From NCBI GenBank assembly GCA_030647435.1, contig JAUSJX010000124.1:1-64000 (forward strand): a DNA stretch of 64,000 nt. Reading direction: 5' to 3'. Under the pieces are notes generated by a model. It ran no database searches, was not told where the DNA came from, and saw only the letters and a program-made list of their open reading frames with translations. This stretch comes from Candidatus Rokuibacteriota bacterium (GTDB lineage: Bacteria > Methylomirabilota > Methylomirabilia > Rokubacteriales > CSP1-6). Position 1 is the first letter of the stretch, and every line of letters starts with the position of its first letter. Positions 6,636 through 15,614 of this stretch are shown piece by piece. Position numbers and translations under genes: made by a program.

Positions 6636-8888
6636 ATGATACTGACCCGGACAACGCCGTGTTTCCTCTCAGCCCTCCTGGTTCTGGGCGCGGCGGGAAG
6701 CGCGCCGGCCCAGACTCAATTCGCCGGGATGAACGTCGAAGGCAGCGTCGAGGCGGGAGGCCAGGTCTTCTTGACCGATGGCCCCAAGAACAAGGAGAGG
6801 GGCAAATTCGAGGAGTACCGCGACATCGAGGCGGGGCCCTTCCTCCGGCAGCTCGAGTTGAGGCTCTTCACCCCCGACGGGAGCTACTCAGGCGAGTTCC
6901 TCGGATCCAAGTGGGGGCGGGAGGACCAGGAGTTCTCGCTGGGCGCCGGGCGCACCGGCCTCTGGCGGTTCCAGTTCGACTGGGACCAGACCCCGCACAC
7001 CTTCTCGACGACTTCCCGCACGCTCTTGCACGAGATTTCGCGCGGGGTATGGGCGGCCCCGACAATCACGAGCCTGAGCGACTTCAACGGCCAGGCCACC
7101 TCGCGGGAGCTCCACGACGTCTCCGTCCGCTGGGACACCGCCCGCCTCCATTTCACGCTGACGCCGACACCGGACCTGGAGCTCAACGCCAAGTACACGA
7201 GAATCCGGAAGGAAGGCGACCGGCCGTTCGGCATGTCGTTCGGCTCGCCGGGCAGCAACTTCCTGGAGTTGCTCCAGCCCATCGAGGAGACCGTCCATGA
7301 CTTCCGCCTGGGCGGGACGCTCGCGCGCGAGACGTGGCAGCTCCAGTTCGGCTACACCCTGTCGGTCTACCAGAACGACCTAAGCCGGATGAGGTTCGAC
7401 AACCCCTGCTTCCAGGCCCCCGTGGGCGGGAGCGTCGCCTTCGGCTGCTCGGCCAGCGAGTCGCGCACCGCGGTGAACAGTGTGGTGCCCCAGAGCGGCC
7501 AGAGTTCCCTCCCGCCGAGCAACATGGCGCACACCTTCAATATCGCCGGTGGCGTGAGCCTGCCGCTTCGGACCCGTATCACCGGCAGCTTGATCTACAG
7601 CCTCGCGCTCCAGAACGCGGACTTCCTCCCGCACACGATCAACCCCACGATCGCCGGGGATGTGGACCTCAGGTTGCCGCAGCAGAGCCTGAACGGTAAC
7701 GTGCAGACCTTCAACCTCAACCTCCAGGCGACCTCTCGCCCGCTCCCGCTTCCGCTGACGCTCTCGGCCAAGTACCGCCTGTACGACCTCGTTGACGATA
7801 GCGATCAGATCTCCTTCCCGGCTGAGGTCGTCTCCGACCGCGCGACCGTCGTCGGCGGCGTCCTCAGCCCCTCTCGCGGTGTCGAAGTCGCCAAACGGCA
7901 GAGCTTCGCGCGCCACAACGCGGACGTCGACGCGCGGTACCAGATCGCCCAACCCGTGGCCATGACGATCGGCGCCGGCTGGGAGCGCTGGAACCGGGGC
8001 CCGCACCGCGAGGTCCGGGAGAGCGACGAATACTTCGCCAAGGCGGCGATCGACGCCACGCCGTTCGACTGGCTCATGGCCCGGCTCACCTACAAGCCGT
8101 CGTTCCGGCGGGACTCCGACTACAGCCGCTGGAAGGTGGCCCCCGTGAACGGGTTCCTGTTCCGCAAGGTCGACGAGGCCGAGCGTGATCGTCACCGCGT
8201 GGATCTCCTGCTCCAGTTCACGCTGCTCGACACCCTCTCGGTGACGCCCGTGGCCAGCTATCGCTACGACGACTACCTCCGTTCCGCGTTCGGCCTGCTG
8301 TGGGAAACGAGCTGGTCGGCGGGGATCGACTTCGGCTGGAGTCCGTCCGAGCGCCTCTCGTTCTCGGCCGGCTACGTGCACGAGGTGGACGACCGGAATC
8401 TGAAGAACCGTGGCGCCGGGGGTTTTGACAATCCCTCAAGCATCAACTCTGACTGGATCACGAACATGAAGGACACCGTCGACACCTTCCATGTCGAGGG
8501 CAAGGCGGCGCTGATCCCGAACGTGCTCGACTGGACCTTCGGCGCGAACTACTCGACGTCGTCCGGAACCCGAGAAACGCGCCTGACGAGCGCCACCCTT
8601 CCGGGCGCGGTCCTCGCCGTTCCCGGCTTGCTGCCGAAACGGATGCCGGCGGCCGACGATCTGCTCGTCATGTTCACCACCGCGCTCCGCTACCACTTCT
8701 CGAAATCGTGGACGGCCTCGCTCTTCTACACCTTCGAGCAGTTCAGGAAGAACGACTGGCGCACCGACGACCTGACGCCATTCATTCCGCAACTGGCCGG
8801 CACCACGGGCTCGATCTGGCTCGGCAACGACGCCAGGAACTACGACGCCCATATCCTGGGCCTGACGCTCGCCTACAGCTTCAAGTAG
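6636..8888 (+). CDS. MtrB/PioB-family outer-membrane porin
   Basis: The 750-residue protein has a signal peptide ending in APAQ. Long alternating beta-strand sequence follows, and it ends in aromatic/hydrophobic residues (LAYSFK), as expected for an outer-membrane barrel. Late motifs such as SAGYVHEVDDRN and DTVDTFHVEGKA are typical of MtrB/PioB porins and recur in the broken copy at 47161. The N-terminal CXXC of Shewanella MtrB is absent, as in PioB-like members. I chose the ATG at 6636, behind GGAGGCCAGGG. It should sheath the decaheme at 5648 and complete an electron path across the outer membrane. Confidence 0.92.
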   Translation: MILTRTTPCFLSALLVLGAAGSAPAQTQFAGMNVEGSVEAGGQVFLTDGPKNKERGKFEEYRDIEAGPFLRQLELRLFTPDGSYSGEFLGSKWGREDQEFSLGAGRTGLWRFQFDWDQTPHTFSTTSRTLLHEISRGVWAAPTITSLSDFNGQATSRELHDVSVRWDTARLHFTLTPTPDLELNAKYTRIRKEGDRPFGMSFGSPGSNFLELLQPIEETVHDFRLGGTLARETWQLQFGYTLSVYQNDLSRMRFDNPCFQAPVGGSVAFGCSASESRTAVNSVVPQSGQSSLPPSNMAHTFNIAGGVSLPLRTRITGSLIYSLALQNADFLPHTINPTIAGDVDLRLPQQSLNGNVQTFNLNLQATSRPLPLPLTLSAKYRLYDLVDDSDQISFPAEVVSDRATVVGGVLSPSRGVEVAKRQSFARHNADVDARYQIAQPVAMTIGAGWERWNRGPHREVRESDEYFAKAAIDATPFDWLMARLTYKPSFRRDSDYSRWKVAPVNGFLFRKVDEAERDRHRVDLLLQFTLLDTLSVTPVASYRYDDYLRSAFGLLWETSWSAGIDFGWSPSERLSFSAGYVHEVDDRNLKNRGAGGFDNPSSINSDWITNMKDTVDTFHVEGKAALIPNVLDWTFGANYSTSSGTRETRLTSATLPGAVLAVPGLLPKRMPAADDLLVMFTTALRYHFSKSWTASLFYTFEQFRKNDWRTDDLTPFIPQLAGTTGSIWLGNDARNYDAHILGLTLAYSFK

Positions 8889-8902
8889 CCTCTGCGGCCG
8901 GG

Positions 8903-8933
8903 CGGGATCGTCGAGAATCATTCGACGATCCCG
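8903..8933 (+). terminator. hairpin terminator after the MtrB-type gene
   Basis: A perfect 12-bp stem (CGGGATCGTCGA / TCGACGATCCCG) encloses a 7-nt loop, 14 nt after the porin stop. Only a weak T-rich stretch follows, so termination may be partial. It closes the rightward conduit operon. Confidence 0.65.
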
Positions 8934-9388
8934 TCGCGCTGTTTCCTTTCGCTCTCGCCCCTGCTGTCTCGAAATCCTGGCGCCGCGGCGCTCAGCCCGG
9001 GCCACAACTCTTGACAATACCTCCGGGCAGATGAGGGCCATGTCGAGAACCATTGTGATGCGGGAGAGCACCAGAAGCCGCCCGGGGCGGAGCGCGTTGA
9101 CGGGGTCCAGGTTGATCGGCGACGAAGCCCTCGATCAAGCCGCTGGTCCGCGCGGGTGACGGCGCCTTCGCGAGTGGACCGGATGGGCGCATCGCCTTGT
9201 GGGCGCATAGAAGGACGGACAAACGCTGTTCCCTCGGCTCCCTCGCCGCGCGATGCGGGCGGGCGACATGCGGCCTCCCCTGCGGGCCCCAGCTTGACAG
9301 CCGGAATTGCTCGCGTCACCGGGGCGAAGGCGAGCGTCAGGCCTCAGTCCGCCCTCGGTCGAACCCCGAGCGGGTGAACGCCGAGTCG
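8934..9388. other. intergenic DNA containing a regulator remnant
   Basis: Apart from the PAS remnant at 9115-9217, I see no gene, repeat or promoter that I can support here. Frames on both strands are short and lack ribosome binding sites. Confidence 0.4.
9115..9217 (+). pseudogene. decayed fragment of a PAS-LuxR regulator
   Basis: From 9143 the DNA reads LVRAGDGAFASGPDGR, then IALW. This matches LARAGDGAFAVGPDGR, then VAVW, in the PAS domain of the protein at 47746. Just upstream, another frame reads DEALDQA, matching DEALERA of the same protein, so a frameshift separates the two parts. The rest of the PAS and LuxR domains is missing. It is a relic of a third copy of the regulators at 47746 and 48673. 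Confidence 0.65.
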
Positions 9389-9931
9389 CTATCGCTGCTC
9401 GGGATTGCGACGGGACGAGGGTGCGCCACCGTGAGGGCTGGGCCAGGAAGACAATAGTTCGTCGGACAGGGCCAGGAGCGCCCATGCCGACTTGCCTTGC
9501 CCCCTGACGGGACGCCTGTACTTCAGCAACATGAAGACGGTCCCGCCGGGGATCGGCCACACATGAACGGTCACCGCCCTGACCCGGAGTATTTCACGCC
9601 AGTTGACTACCCGTGTCTCGAAGGCGAGGGACAGGTAGAGATTGTCTCCATCCCAGCTCGCTTCACTCACCAGCGACGTGATTATGAGGAGTCCGGCGCC
9701 GAGCCAGACCGGCGCGATCGGCAGCGCGAAGAGGACGAAGAGTGGCTCGTCGGCTCTCACGGCCGCCACAAGGCCCGCGACGACAATCAGTCCCGCGCCG
9801 GCGATCAGGTACGTGCCGGCGAGGCGGAGAAACCCTCTAACAATGAACGTCCGCGATCGCCATGCCGAGGGCCGACCGCGCTTCGGTCCAGTGTGGTGCG
9901 ATCGATCGAGACGCCTAAGGAAGTGAGTCAT
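9389..9931 (-). CDS. small membrane protein with a possible PH-like domain
   Basis: The 180-residue protein starts at the ATG at 9931, behind GGAGGCAGCA. Two hydrophobic segments (about residues 38-85) are followed by a short beta-rich part with a WREILRVRAV motif. This order resembles bacterial PH-domain membrane proteins, whose function is mostly unknown. It stands alone between the PAS remnant and hemA. Function not assigned. Confidence 0.5.
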   Translation of the reverse strand: MTHFLRRLDRSHHTGPKRGRPSAWRSRTFIVRGFLRLAGTYLIAGAGLIVVAGLVAAVRADEPLFVLFALPIAPVWLGAGLLIITSLVSEASWDGDNLYLSLAFETRVVNWREILRVRAVTVHVWPIPGGTVFMLLKYRRPVRGQGKSAWALLALSDELLSSWPSPHGGAPSSRRNPEQR

Positions 9932-10001
9932 TGCTGCCTCCATGGCGCGCCGGGGAGTGGCCGGGACCATCAAGGGCGAGCGATTCCAGCTCGGAGGGTT
10001 G

Positions 10002-11348
10002 TCACCGGGCGGCTACCGTGATGGGCCCGGATCCGTTCGGCCCGTCCGCGCGATCCGTCCGCCGAGCCGCGCGCCCGGGTACGGCGGCCGGCGATAGAGC
10101 GAAGAGCTGCGAGACTGCCTCCGCCCATTCCCGCCCGCCACCGGCACCGGCGGCCTCACGGAGTTTGACCGTGGGGGGATGCAGAATCTTGTTCACGATG
10201 CCGGCCACCAGGGTCTCGAACGCCTCGTGAGTCTCGCGTGAGGCGTGTGGCAGTTCCCGGAGCGCGCGCTCCAGGTCGGTGCGGCTCATGGCTTCCACTT
10301 GGCGGCGCAACGCGACGATGGCCGGGACGACGTCGAGGTCCCTGAGGGAGGTGAGGAATCTGTCCACCTCGCCCATGATCAGGAACTCGGCCCGAGCGGC
10401 TTCGCGCTGCCGCTCTTCGAGATTCGAGGCCACGACGCGCTGCAGGTCGTCGACGTCGTAGCAGAAGACGTTCTCGAGCTGTGCCACGCCGGGCTCGACG
10501 TTCCGGGGTACCGCGATGTCGATGAAGAAGATGGGGCGGGCCCTTCGCCGGGAGAGATCTCCCCGGATCCCGTCCACGGTGACGAGGGGCTGGGACGAGC
10601 GGGCCGAGGTGATCACAATGTCCACGTGAGCCAGCTCCTCGGGCCAACGGCCGAACGGCACCGGAGTGCCCGAGAGCAAGCGTGACAGTTCAACGGCCCG
10701 CGCCCAGGTCCGGTTTGTGACGTGGAGGGAGGAAATCCCCTGACGCACCAGGTGTCGCGCGGCCAGCTCACCCATGTCCCCCGCGCCGATGAGGAGCGCG
10801 GCGCGGCCCTCGAGCCGGCCGAAAATCTTCCCCGCCAACTCGACGGCTCCGGACGGGATCGACACTGCGTGCTTTGCAACCGCAGTCTCGGTCCGGACCC
10901 GCTTTGCAACGGCAAAGGCCTGGCTCAGCAGCCGGTGGAGCAGGGGGCCCACGGTGCCCGCTCGGCGGGCCAGTTCGAAGGCGTCCTTGACCTGTCCCAG
11001 GATCTGCGGCTCGCCGACGATCATCGAATCCAGGCTTGCGGCTACCCGGAAGCAATGGAGGACGGCGTCGCGGTCGGCCTTGACGTCGACGAGCCCTCGC
11101 AGCCTTGCCGGCATCACGCCACGCTGCTGGCAGAGCCAGTCGAAGGCCTCTACGAGGCCCGAACGCTCCCCGACGGCGTAGAGCTCCACGCGGTTGCAAG
11201 TGGAGAGGAGCATGGCCTCGTCCACTTGGGTCCGTGCCAGGCAGCCGGGGAGCACAGCGGAAATCTCCCCCGGCGCGAATGCCAACTGCTCGCGCAGCGC
11301 TACTGGAGCCGAGCGGTAACTGATGCCCGCCACCAGTATCGCTGTCAT
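10002..11348 (-). CDS. hemA: glutamyl-tRNA reductase (first step of C5 heme synthesis)
   Basis: HemA reduces glutamyl-tRNA to glutamate-1-semialdehyde with NADPH. The 448-residue length is typical. Cys51 in the STCNRVELY motif is the catalytic nucleophile, GEPQILGQVK lies near residue 112, and the nucleotide-binding GAGDMG spans about 188-193, followed by the helical dimerisation domain. I chose the ATG at 11348 because homologues begin with the same short strand. The upstream TTG at 11366 falls inside a sigma-54-like promoter, and that promoter would start the mRNA only a few bases before 11348. The GGGGAA palindrome at 11474 suggests co-regulation with the cytochrome operons. Confidence 0.95.
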   Translation of the reverse strand: MTAILVAGISYRSAPVALREQLAFAPGEISAVLPGCLARTQVDEAMLLSTCNRVELYAVGERSGLVEAFDWLCQQRGVMPARLRGLVDVKADRDAVLHCFRVAASLDSMIVGEPQILGQVKDAFELARRAGTVGPLLHRLLSQAFAVAKRVRTETAVAKHAVSIPSGAVELAGKIFGRLEGRAALLIGAGDMGELAARHLVRQGISSLHVTNRTWARAVELSRLLSGTPVPFGRWPEELAHVDIVITSARSSQPLVTVDGIRGDLSRRRARPIFFIDIAVPRNVEPGVAQLENVFCYDVDDLQRVVASNLEERQREAARAEFLIMGEVDRFLTSLRDLDVVPAIVALRRQVEAMSRTDLERALRELPHASRETHEAFETLVAGIVNKILHPPTVKLREAAGAGGGREWAEAVSQLFALSPAAVPGRAARRTDRADGPNGSGPITVAAR

Positions 11349-11361
11349 CGCCAAGGGGGAC

Positions 11362-11377
11362 CGCAAGCGACATGCCA
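11362..11377 (-). promoter_or_regulatory. sigma-54-like promoter of hemA
   Basis: On the minus strand the sequence reads TGGCATGTCGCTTGCG, which matches TGGCAC-N5-TTGC at all but one fixed position with GG-N10-GC spacing. A start point about 12 nt beyond the -12 GC would fall near 11351, three bases before the hemA ATG. The palindrome at 11474-11487 lies about 100 bp upstream, a usual enhancer distance. Confidence 0.6.
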
Positions 11378-11473
11378 GCCCACGCCGGTCAGGGCACGCC
11401 TGAGGGTTCCCGCTAAGGTCGCGCGAAATCGGGGCGCGTGTCCTGTGTCTAACGGATCACTGCGGGCCGGGCT

Positions 11474-11487
11474 GGGGAATTTTCCCC
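11474..11487. promoter_or_regulatory. GGGGAA-TT-TTCCCC palindrome, putative activator site
   Basis: GGGGAATTTTCCCC has perfect 6-bp arms. A further GGGGAA half-site follows at 11493-11498. The same palindrome, with AA or TT at its centre, occurs at 27322, 27343, 34087 and 36767, each upstream of a sigma-54-like promoter. I infer binding by the response regulator encoded at 27355. The rest of 11349-11653 shows no gene. Confidence 0.6.
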
Positions 11488-11653
11488 GGAATCGGGGAAG
11501 AGTACGCGGTGCAGCGAGAGCCGGCTCAGGCCTGGGTGCGGGTGGAGCCGTCCTGGCGATGCCTCGAATTGCTCATGCCGCCAGTCAGGATGGCGTGGGG
11601 CAGCCCGGACCAGAGGTTGCAGAGCGATTGCGCGATCGAGAACAATGCGCGGC

Positions 11654-13459
11654 TTATCCGCGCTCCCCGCCTCCGCGCCCCGCGGCCTGGTCTGCCCACA
11701 GGCGCTCAAGATCCAGCATGGTCAGGCGGCCCACGTACGGCGTCCCGTTGGTGCGCTGCAGATCGGGCAGCCGCCTGACGAGGCGCTCGATCTTCCGAAT
11801 CTCGCCCTCAGCCTCGGCGATGGCCGTGGCCTGCTCGGGCTTGCCGGCCGTTTCGGCCTTGAGCACCTGCAGAATCCCCAGGATCCCAGTGAGGGGGTTC
11901 AGGATCGCGTGGTGCAGCCCGACCACAAGCTGCCCCACGGCGGCCAGGCGCTCCTGCTCCACCAGCTGGACCTGAGCGTCGACGAGGGCTTGGTTCGCCT
12001 GCTTGAGGCGCTCCTCCATCTCGACCATATCCGTGATGTCGCGCGCCACCTCGAGGACCTGGTGGACCCGCCCGGAGGCATCGCGGAGCGGGGCGGTGAT
12101 GAGGTCCAGGTACTTGGTCTTCCCGTCCGGGCAGGTCCGCGCGCGCATGCCCCGTGCCACCGTGCCTGAGTGGAACGTGCGGACCGCCGGGCACCCCCGG
12201 CACGTCTCGGGCGTGCCGCCCATCAGCTCGAAGCACGCGAGCCCGACTGCGCTCCCGCCCACCTCCGCGGCGGTGGCCGAGTTGGCCCAGACCACGCGCA
12301 TCTCCCGGTCCAGGATCACCATCTGGTCAGTGACGCTCGCCATGATGGCCGCCAGTCGCTCGTGGGCCTCTCGGATCTCGGTGAACAGCTCCGCGTTGCC
12401 AAGCGCAATCGAGGCTTCCTGGAGCATGATCTCGAGCGGTCGGATCGCCGCAGGGCCCGGATCCGCTCCCGACTGCGACCGCTCGCCGGCAAACAGATGG
12501 GCCGATCCCTTTGGGGTGAACAGGGCGACGGCGACCGTGCCGGCGCGCAGGAGCGGTGCCCGCGCCGCCAGGGCGTCGGCCACGAGGTCGGCGGCCGGCG
12601 CCGCCCCCGAGGAGCCAGGTGGGTACTCGGCCAGCAGGGTCAGGCCCTCGTTCCCCTCGACCCGATACAGCGCGGCTCTCGAGAACCCGAGGCCGGCGCC
12701 GGCGCTCTCCACCACAGCGGCCGCCACCTGCCCAAGGTCAACCGGGCGGAGCATGGACTGGGCGAACTGCTGGAGTAACGTGAGCTCCCGGTTCTGGCGC
12801 TCCAGCCGGCTTATCGCCCGGCGCTCCCCGGCCGAGGAGTTCCAGGCGAGGAGTCCCAGGGCCCCGTAGAGGAAGAGCCCGATCCCGCCGGCGACGGCCC
12901 AGATGATCCGCTGGGTGCGCTGCACATCCATCATGGTGGCCGTCATGTCCTTGTACGTCTCAAGCACCCCGGCCACGCCGGCAGACCCCTGGAACTCAAC
13001 GGGCACGTACGCCTCGGCGATGTACCGGTGACTCCGCTCGAAAACGTGCTCCTCGCGGCTGGGTGTCCCCAGCACCGTCGTGACCCGACCGCTCAGGGCG
13101 TTCTGGAGAAAGGTGTCGTCCGGGAAGCTCATGCCGATGAGCCGAGACTCATTGGACCACACGATCCGCCCCGTCGTGTCGTAGGCCTTGATTCGGAAGA
13201 CTCCGGGCAGCCCCTCGAGGAACACCCGAAAGTTCCGATCCCGCTCCGCGGGGTCGCCTGCCACGAGGTTAAGGTCTCGGGCGCTTAGATGCTGTCGAGC
13301 CTGGCTCCGGACGATCTCGGCCGTCCTGGTTTCCTCCTCCCCCAGCAGGTGGCGCTCGAAAAAAGCCCCCACGATCACGCCGGCCGTGATGCCCACGGCG
13401 GCGATCAGTACCGCGCTCAGCAGCAGGAAGCCCTGAAAGCGGCCGGGGCGCAAGCTCAT
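11654..13459 (-). CDS. membrane GAF-PAS sensor with a HisKA-like helix but no ATPase domain
   Basis: The 601-residue protein has a first membrane segment (about 10-34), an extracytoplasmic sensor region, a second membrane segment (about 195-218), a GAF-like domain (about 235-375) and a PAS domain (about 385-500) with a CFELMGGTPETCRGCP cysteine motif. A dimerisation helix with GLHHAILNPL follows. The protein ends about 80 residues later, with no N, G1 or G2 box, and no ATPase domain appears in other frames downstream. It is either a truncated kinase or a sensor that works through another kinase. The cysteines suggest redox or metal sensing, which is inference. Confidence 0.75.
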   Translation of the reverse strand: MSLRPGRFQGFLLLSAVLIAAVGITAGVIVGAFFERHLLGEEETRTAEIVRSQARQHLSARDLNLVAGDPAERDRNFRVFLEGLPGVFRIKAYDTTGRIVWSNESRLIGMSFPDDTFLQNALSGRVTTVLGTPSREEHVFERSHRYIAEAYVPVEFQGSAGVAGVLETYKDMTATMMDVQRTQRIIWAVAGGIGLFLYGALGLLAWNSSAGERRAISRLERQNRELTLLQQFAQSMLRPVDLGQVAAAVVESAGAGLGFSRAALYRVEGNEGLTLLAEYPPGSSGAAPAADLVADALAARAPLLRAGTVAVALFTPKGSAHLFAGERSQSGADPGPAAIRPLEIMLQEASIALGNAELFTEIREAHERLAAIMASVTDQMVILDREMRVVWANSATAAEVGGSAVGLACFELMGGTPETCRGCPAVRTFHSGTVARGMRARTCPDGKTKYLDLITAPLRDASGRVHQVLEVARDITDMVEMEERLKQANQALVDAQVQLVEQERLAAVGQLVVGLHHAILNPLTGILGILQVLKAETAGKPEQATAIAEAEGEIRKIERLVRRLPDLQRTNGTPYVGRLTMLDLERLWADQAAGRGGGERG

Positions 13460-13843
13460 GACCGCCTCATTCGCAGTACCTCGGCCGCCAGGCCGGCGTG
13501 GAGGCGCGAAGAGTTGACGGCCGTCATATCACGGCTCGCTTGGGCTGGGACGCCGCGGGGCGCCAACCGATCTGTCCGTTCACAGGCCCTCCCACCCTCT
13601 CCTGGAGCATCTCTCGCCCGGCGCCGAGGCTCGCTCTTCGGCTCACCCCAAGAGCAACCATCTCATGCGCATACTGTGCCACAGCGGCGCCCGCGTAGGA
13701 ACCACGCTCTGTCAAAGCCTTTCTCTGCCGCGTCGCCCCGAGAAGCGTCCCAACGACCGGTGACTTTCGCCCACGCCTGGGGAAGACTCACCAGATCTCC
13801 CCGCAGACACAAGGCACCAGGGGACGGCGGGTCCGCGAGGGGA
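13460..13843. other. intergenic stretch with one weak sigma-54-like element
   Basis: No gene is supported here. On the minus strand, 13681-13666 reads TGGCACAGTATGCGCA, which has the TGGCAC and GG-N10-GC spacing of sigma-54 promoters but a poor -12 box. A single GGGGAA half-site at 13779-13784 lies about 100 bp upstream of it. Together they could serve the sensor gene at 13459, but each part is weaker than the four main cases. Confidence 0.3.
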
Positions 13844-15592
13844 TCAGTAGCTGCGAGGGTTGTGCTCCTCGCCGTGACACTTGAGGTAGCAGCTGCCCCG
13901 GCCGGGACGGGCGAGATCCGGGACGAACTCCAACCGCCCGCTGCTGCTCGCCGTGACCACGGTGCTCCCGGTCTTCGTGCGGAGCATGAAGTTGATCAGG
14001 CGGATGTTCTGGCGGGAGCCGTGGATGTCGTGGCACACGGCGCAGGACGCATTCTTCTCGACAACGTGCTTCTTGTGAGGGAAGCGCCCCGAGCCGTCGA
14101 TCAGCGTCGACCGGTTGTGGCACTTGTAGCAGAGCGCGTAGCTCGCGGGTGACTCGGCGGCGGGATCTCCCGCCTGGAACTCGCGCTCGAGAATGGGCTC
14201 GTACCGCGAGCCGTGGGGCCCGCGAGGACGCGTCCCTTGCGGCGTCCACTCGTCGTTGTTGTGGCAGTCGGTGCAGTAGATGAAGCTCGACGGCGTGTAG
14301 CCCGGCTCGAGGCCGACGATGGTCGTGTTCTTCCCTTGTGCTGCGACCGGATGGTACGAGGGGTTTGCCGGGTTGATTTTCAACCTGACGTTGCGGACGG
14401 CGTCGCGGCGCAGGATGCCCGGCGTCGTCGATTCATTGACCCCGTGGCACTTGAGGCAAACCTCGTACTCGAAGCTCACCTCATCAACGCGGGCGCCCTG
14501 GATGGACACCCCGCGGGAGCCCCGGGTTCGGCCCGTGGCCGTGGGAGCCGTCGCCGGCGCGGGAGTCACGGCGTGGGGGTTGTGGCAGTCCACGCACGCG
14601 ACGTGCCGCGGCATCACGGCCGGCTCCTCCTTGGGGTCGTGGGTCCACTCGCTACTGTCAATGGGGTGGCGGAACGGCTTGAGGAACTCCGCCTCGATGC
14701 TCTTGGGCGCCACCGCGCCATTGTGGCAGATGGTGCAGACGACGGGCTCCGCGCTCTGGGCCAGCAGGCGCTGGGGGTGGCCGGCGGCATGGGGGCGGTG
14801 GCAGTTGATGCACGCGTTCTCCCCCACCGTGGGGAACGCCCCAGGGGGCCAGGGGTTCGAACCCGTGCCGTTCCAGGTGGCGGTTGCGACCGAATGGGTC
14901 GAGCCCGTCCAGTTGCGCGGCCGGTGACAGGAGGTGCAGAGGGCGCCGAACCGATTGTCCAGCCGGAGGAACTTGGGGTTGCGGTCCTCGTGTGGGTCGT
15001 GGCACGAGGTGCACTGGAGCTGGCGCGTGTCGTCCAGGCGAATGGTGCGCGGCAGCGTCAGCGGGTCGGCGAGCTGGCCGCGACGGAGTGCCAGCGCGCT
15101 GTCGTAGACGAACGAGATCGGATGGTCGTCCGAGAGATCGGTTCCCAGGACGGCCCTCCCCGTGAGCGGTCCCAGAGTAAAGCGGCTGCCCCGTGGCGGG
15201 ACCCGGAGGTTCCCCAGCGCCAAGGTCCCGTCATGACAGGACAGGCAGAGGCGCGAGGAGCCCGTGGGCTGGCTGAGCTGCGCCTCGAGCGTGCTGCTCT
15301 CGTAGAGCTTGTAGGTGACGCCGGAGACCTCCCGGTTCCACAGGGCCCGTGTCGGGCTGGCGTTGTGTGGGGTGTGGCAGAACACGCAGAGCCCCGCCGC
15401 CTCGCTCACGCGGAACGTCCCCGGACCCGAGGAAGTCAGGTTGTGAACCGTCCGGGCGATCTGAGTCTGAGCCGCCGCCGCCGTCGCGGAGAGCAGCGCC
15501 CAGGCCAGCATGAGCGCGAGCCCCGCGGCGCGACATGCGATGCGCGCGAACGTTCCACGCTCCCGGTGATCCCCGTCGCTCCTGGCTCCCAC
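13844..15592 (-). CDS. twelve-heme c-type cytochrome
   Basis: The 582-residue protein has a signal peptide (residues about 17-40, ending AAAAQ), eleven CXXCH motifs and a C-terminal CX3CH (CYLKCH). Several motifs continue as CHTPH, CHDPH, CHNPH or CHRPH, the pattern of doubled-CXXCH multiheme cytochromes. The N-terminal part (VCFCHTPHNAS-like start and CLSCHDGTLALG) resembles the tetraheme at 24802, which also follows an NHL lipoprotein gene. It closes the 21049-13844 operon and probably acts in the periplasm or at the outer membrane as an electron relay. Confidence 0.88.
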   Translation of the reverse strand: MGARSDGDHRERGTFARIACRAAGLALMLAWALLSATAAAAQTQIARTVHNLTSSGPGTFRVSEAAGLCVFCHTPHNASPTRALWNREVSGVTYKLYESSTLEAQLSQPTGSSRLCLSCHDGTLALGNLRVPPRGSRFTLGPLTGRAVLGTDLSDDHPISFVYDSALALRRGQLADPLTLPRTIRLDDTRQLQCTSCHDPHEDRNPKFLRLDNRFGALCTSCHRPRNWTGSTHSVATATWNGTGSNPWPPGAFPTVGENACINCHRPHAAGHPQRLLAQSAEPVVCTICHNGAVAPKSIEAEFLKPFRHPIDSSEWTHDPKEEPAVMPRHVACVDCHNPHAVTPAPATAPTATGRTRGSRGVSIQGARVDEVSFEYEVCLKCHGVNESTTPGILRRDAVRNVRLKINPANPSYHPVAAQGKNTTIVGLEPGYTPSSFIYCTDCHNNDEWTPQGTRPRGPHGSRYEPILEREFQAGDPAAESPASYALCYKCHNRSTLIDGSGRFPHKKHVVEKNASCAVCHDIHGSRQNIRLINFMLRTKTGSTVVTASSSGRLEFVPDLARPGRGSCYLKCHGEEHNPRSY

Positions 15593-15614
15593 GCTGATCC
15601 CCCTGTCTGCTTCC

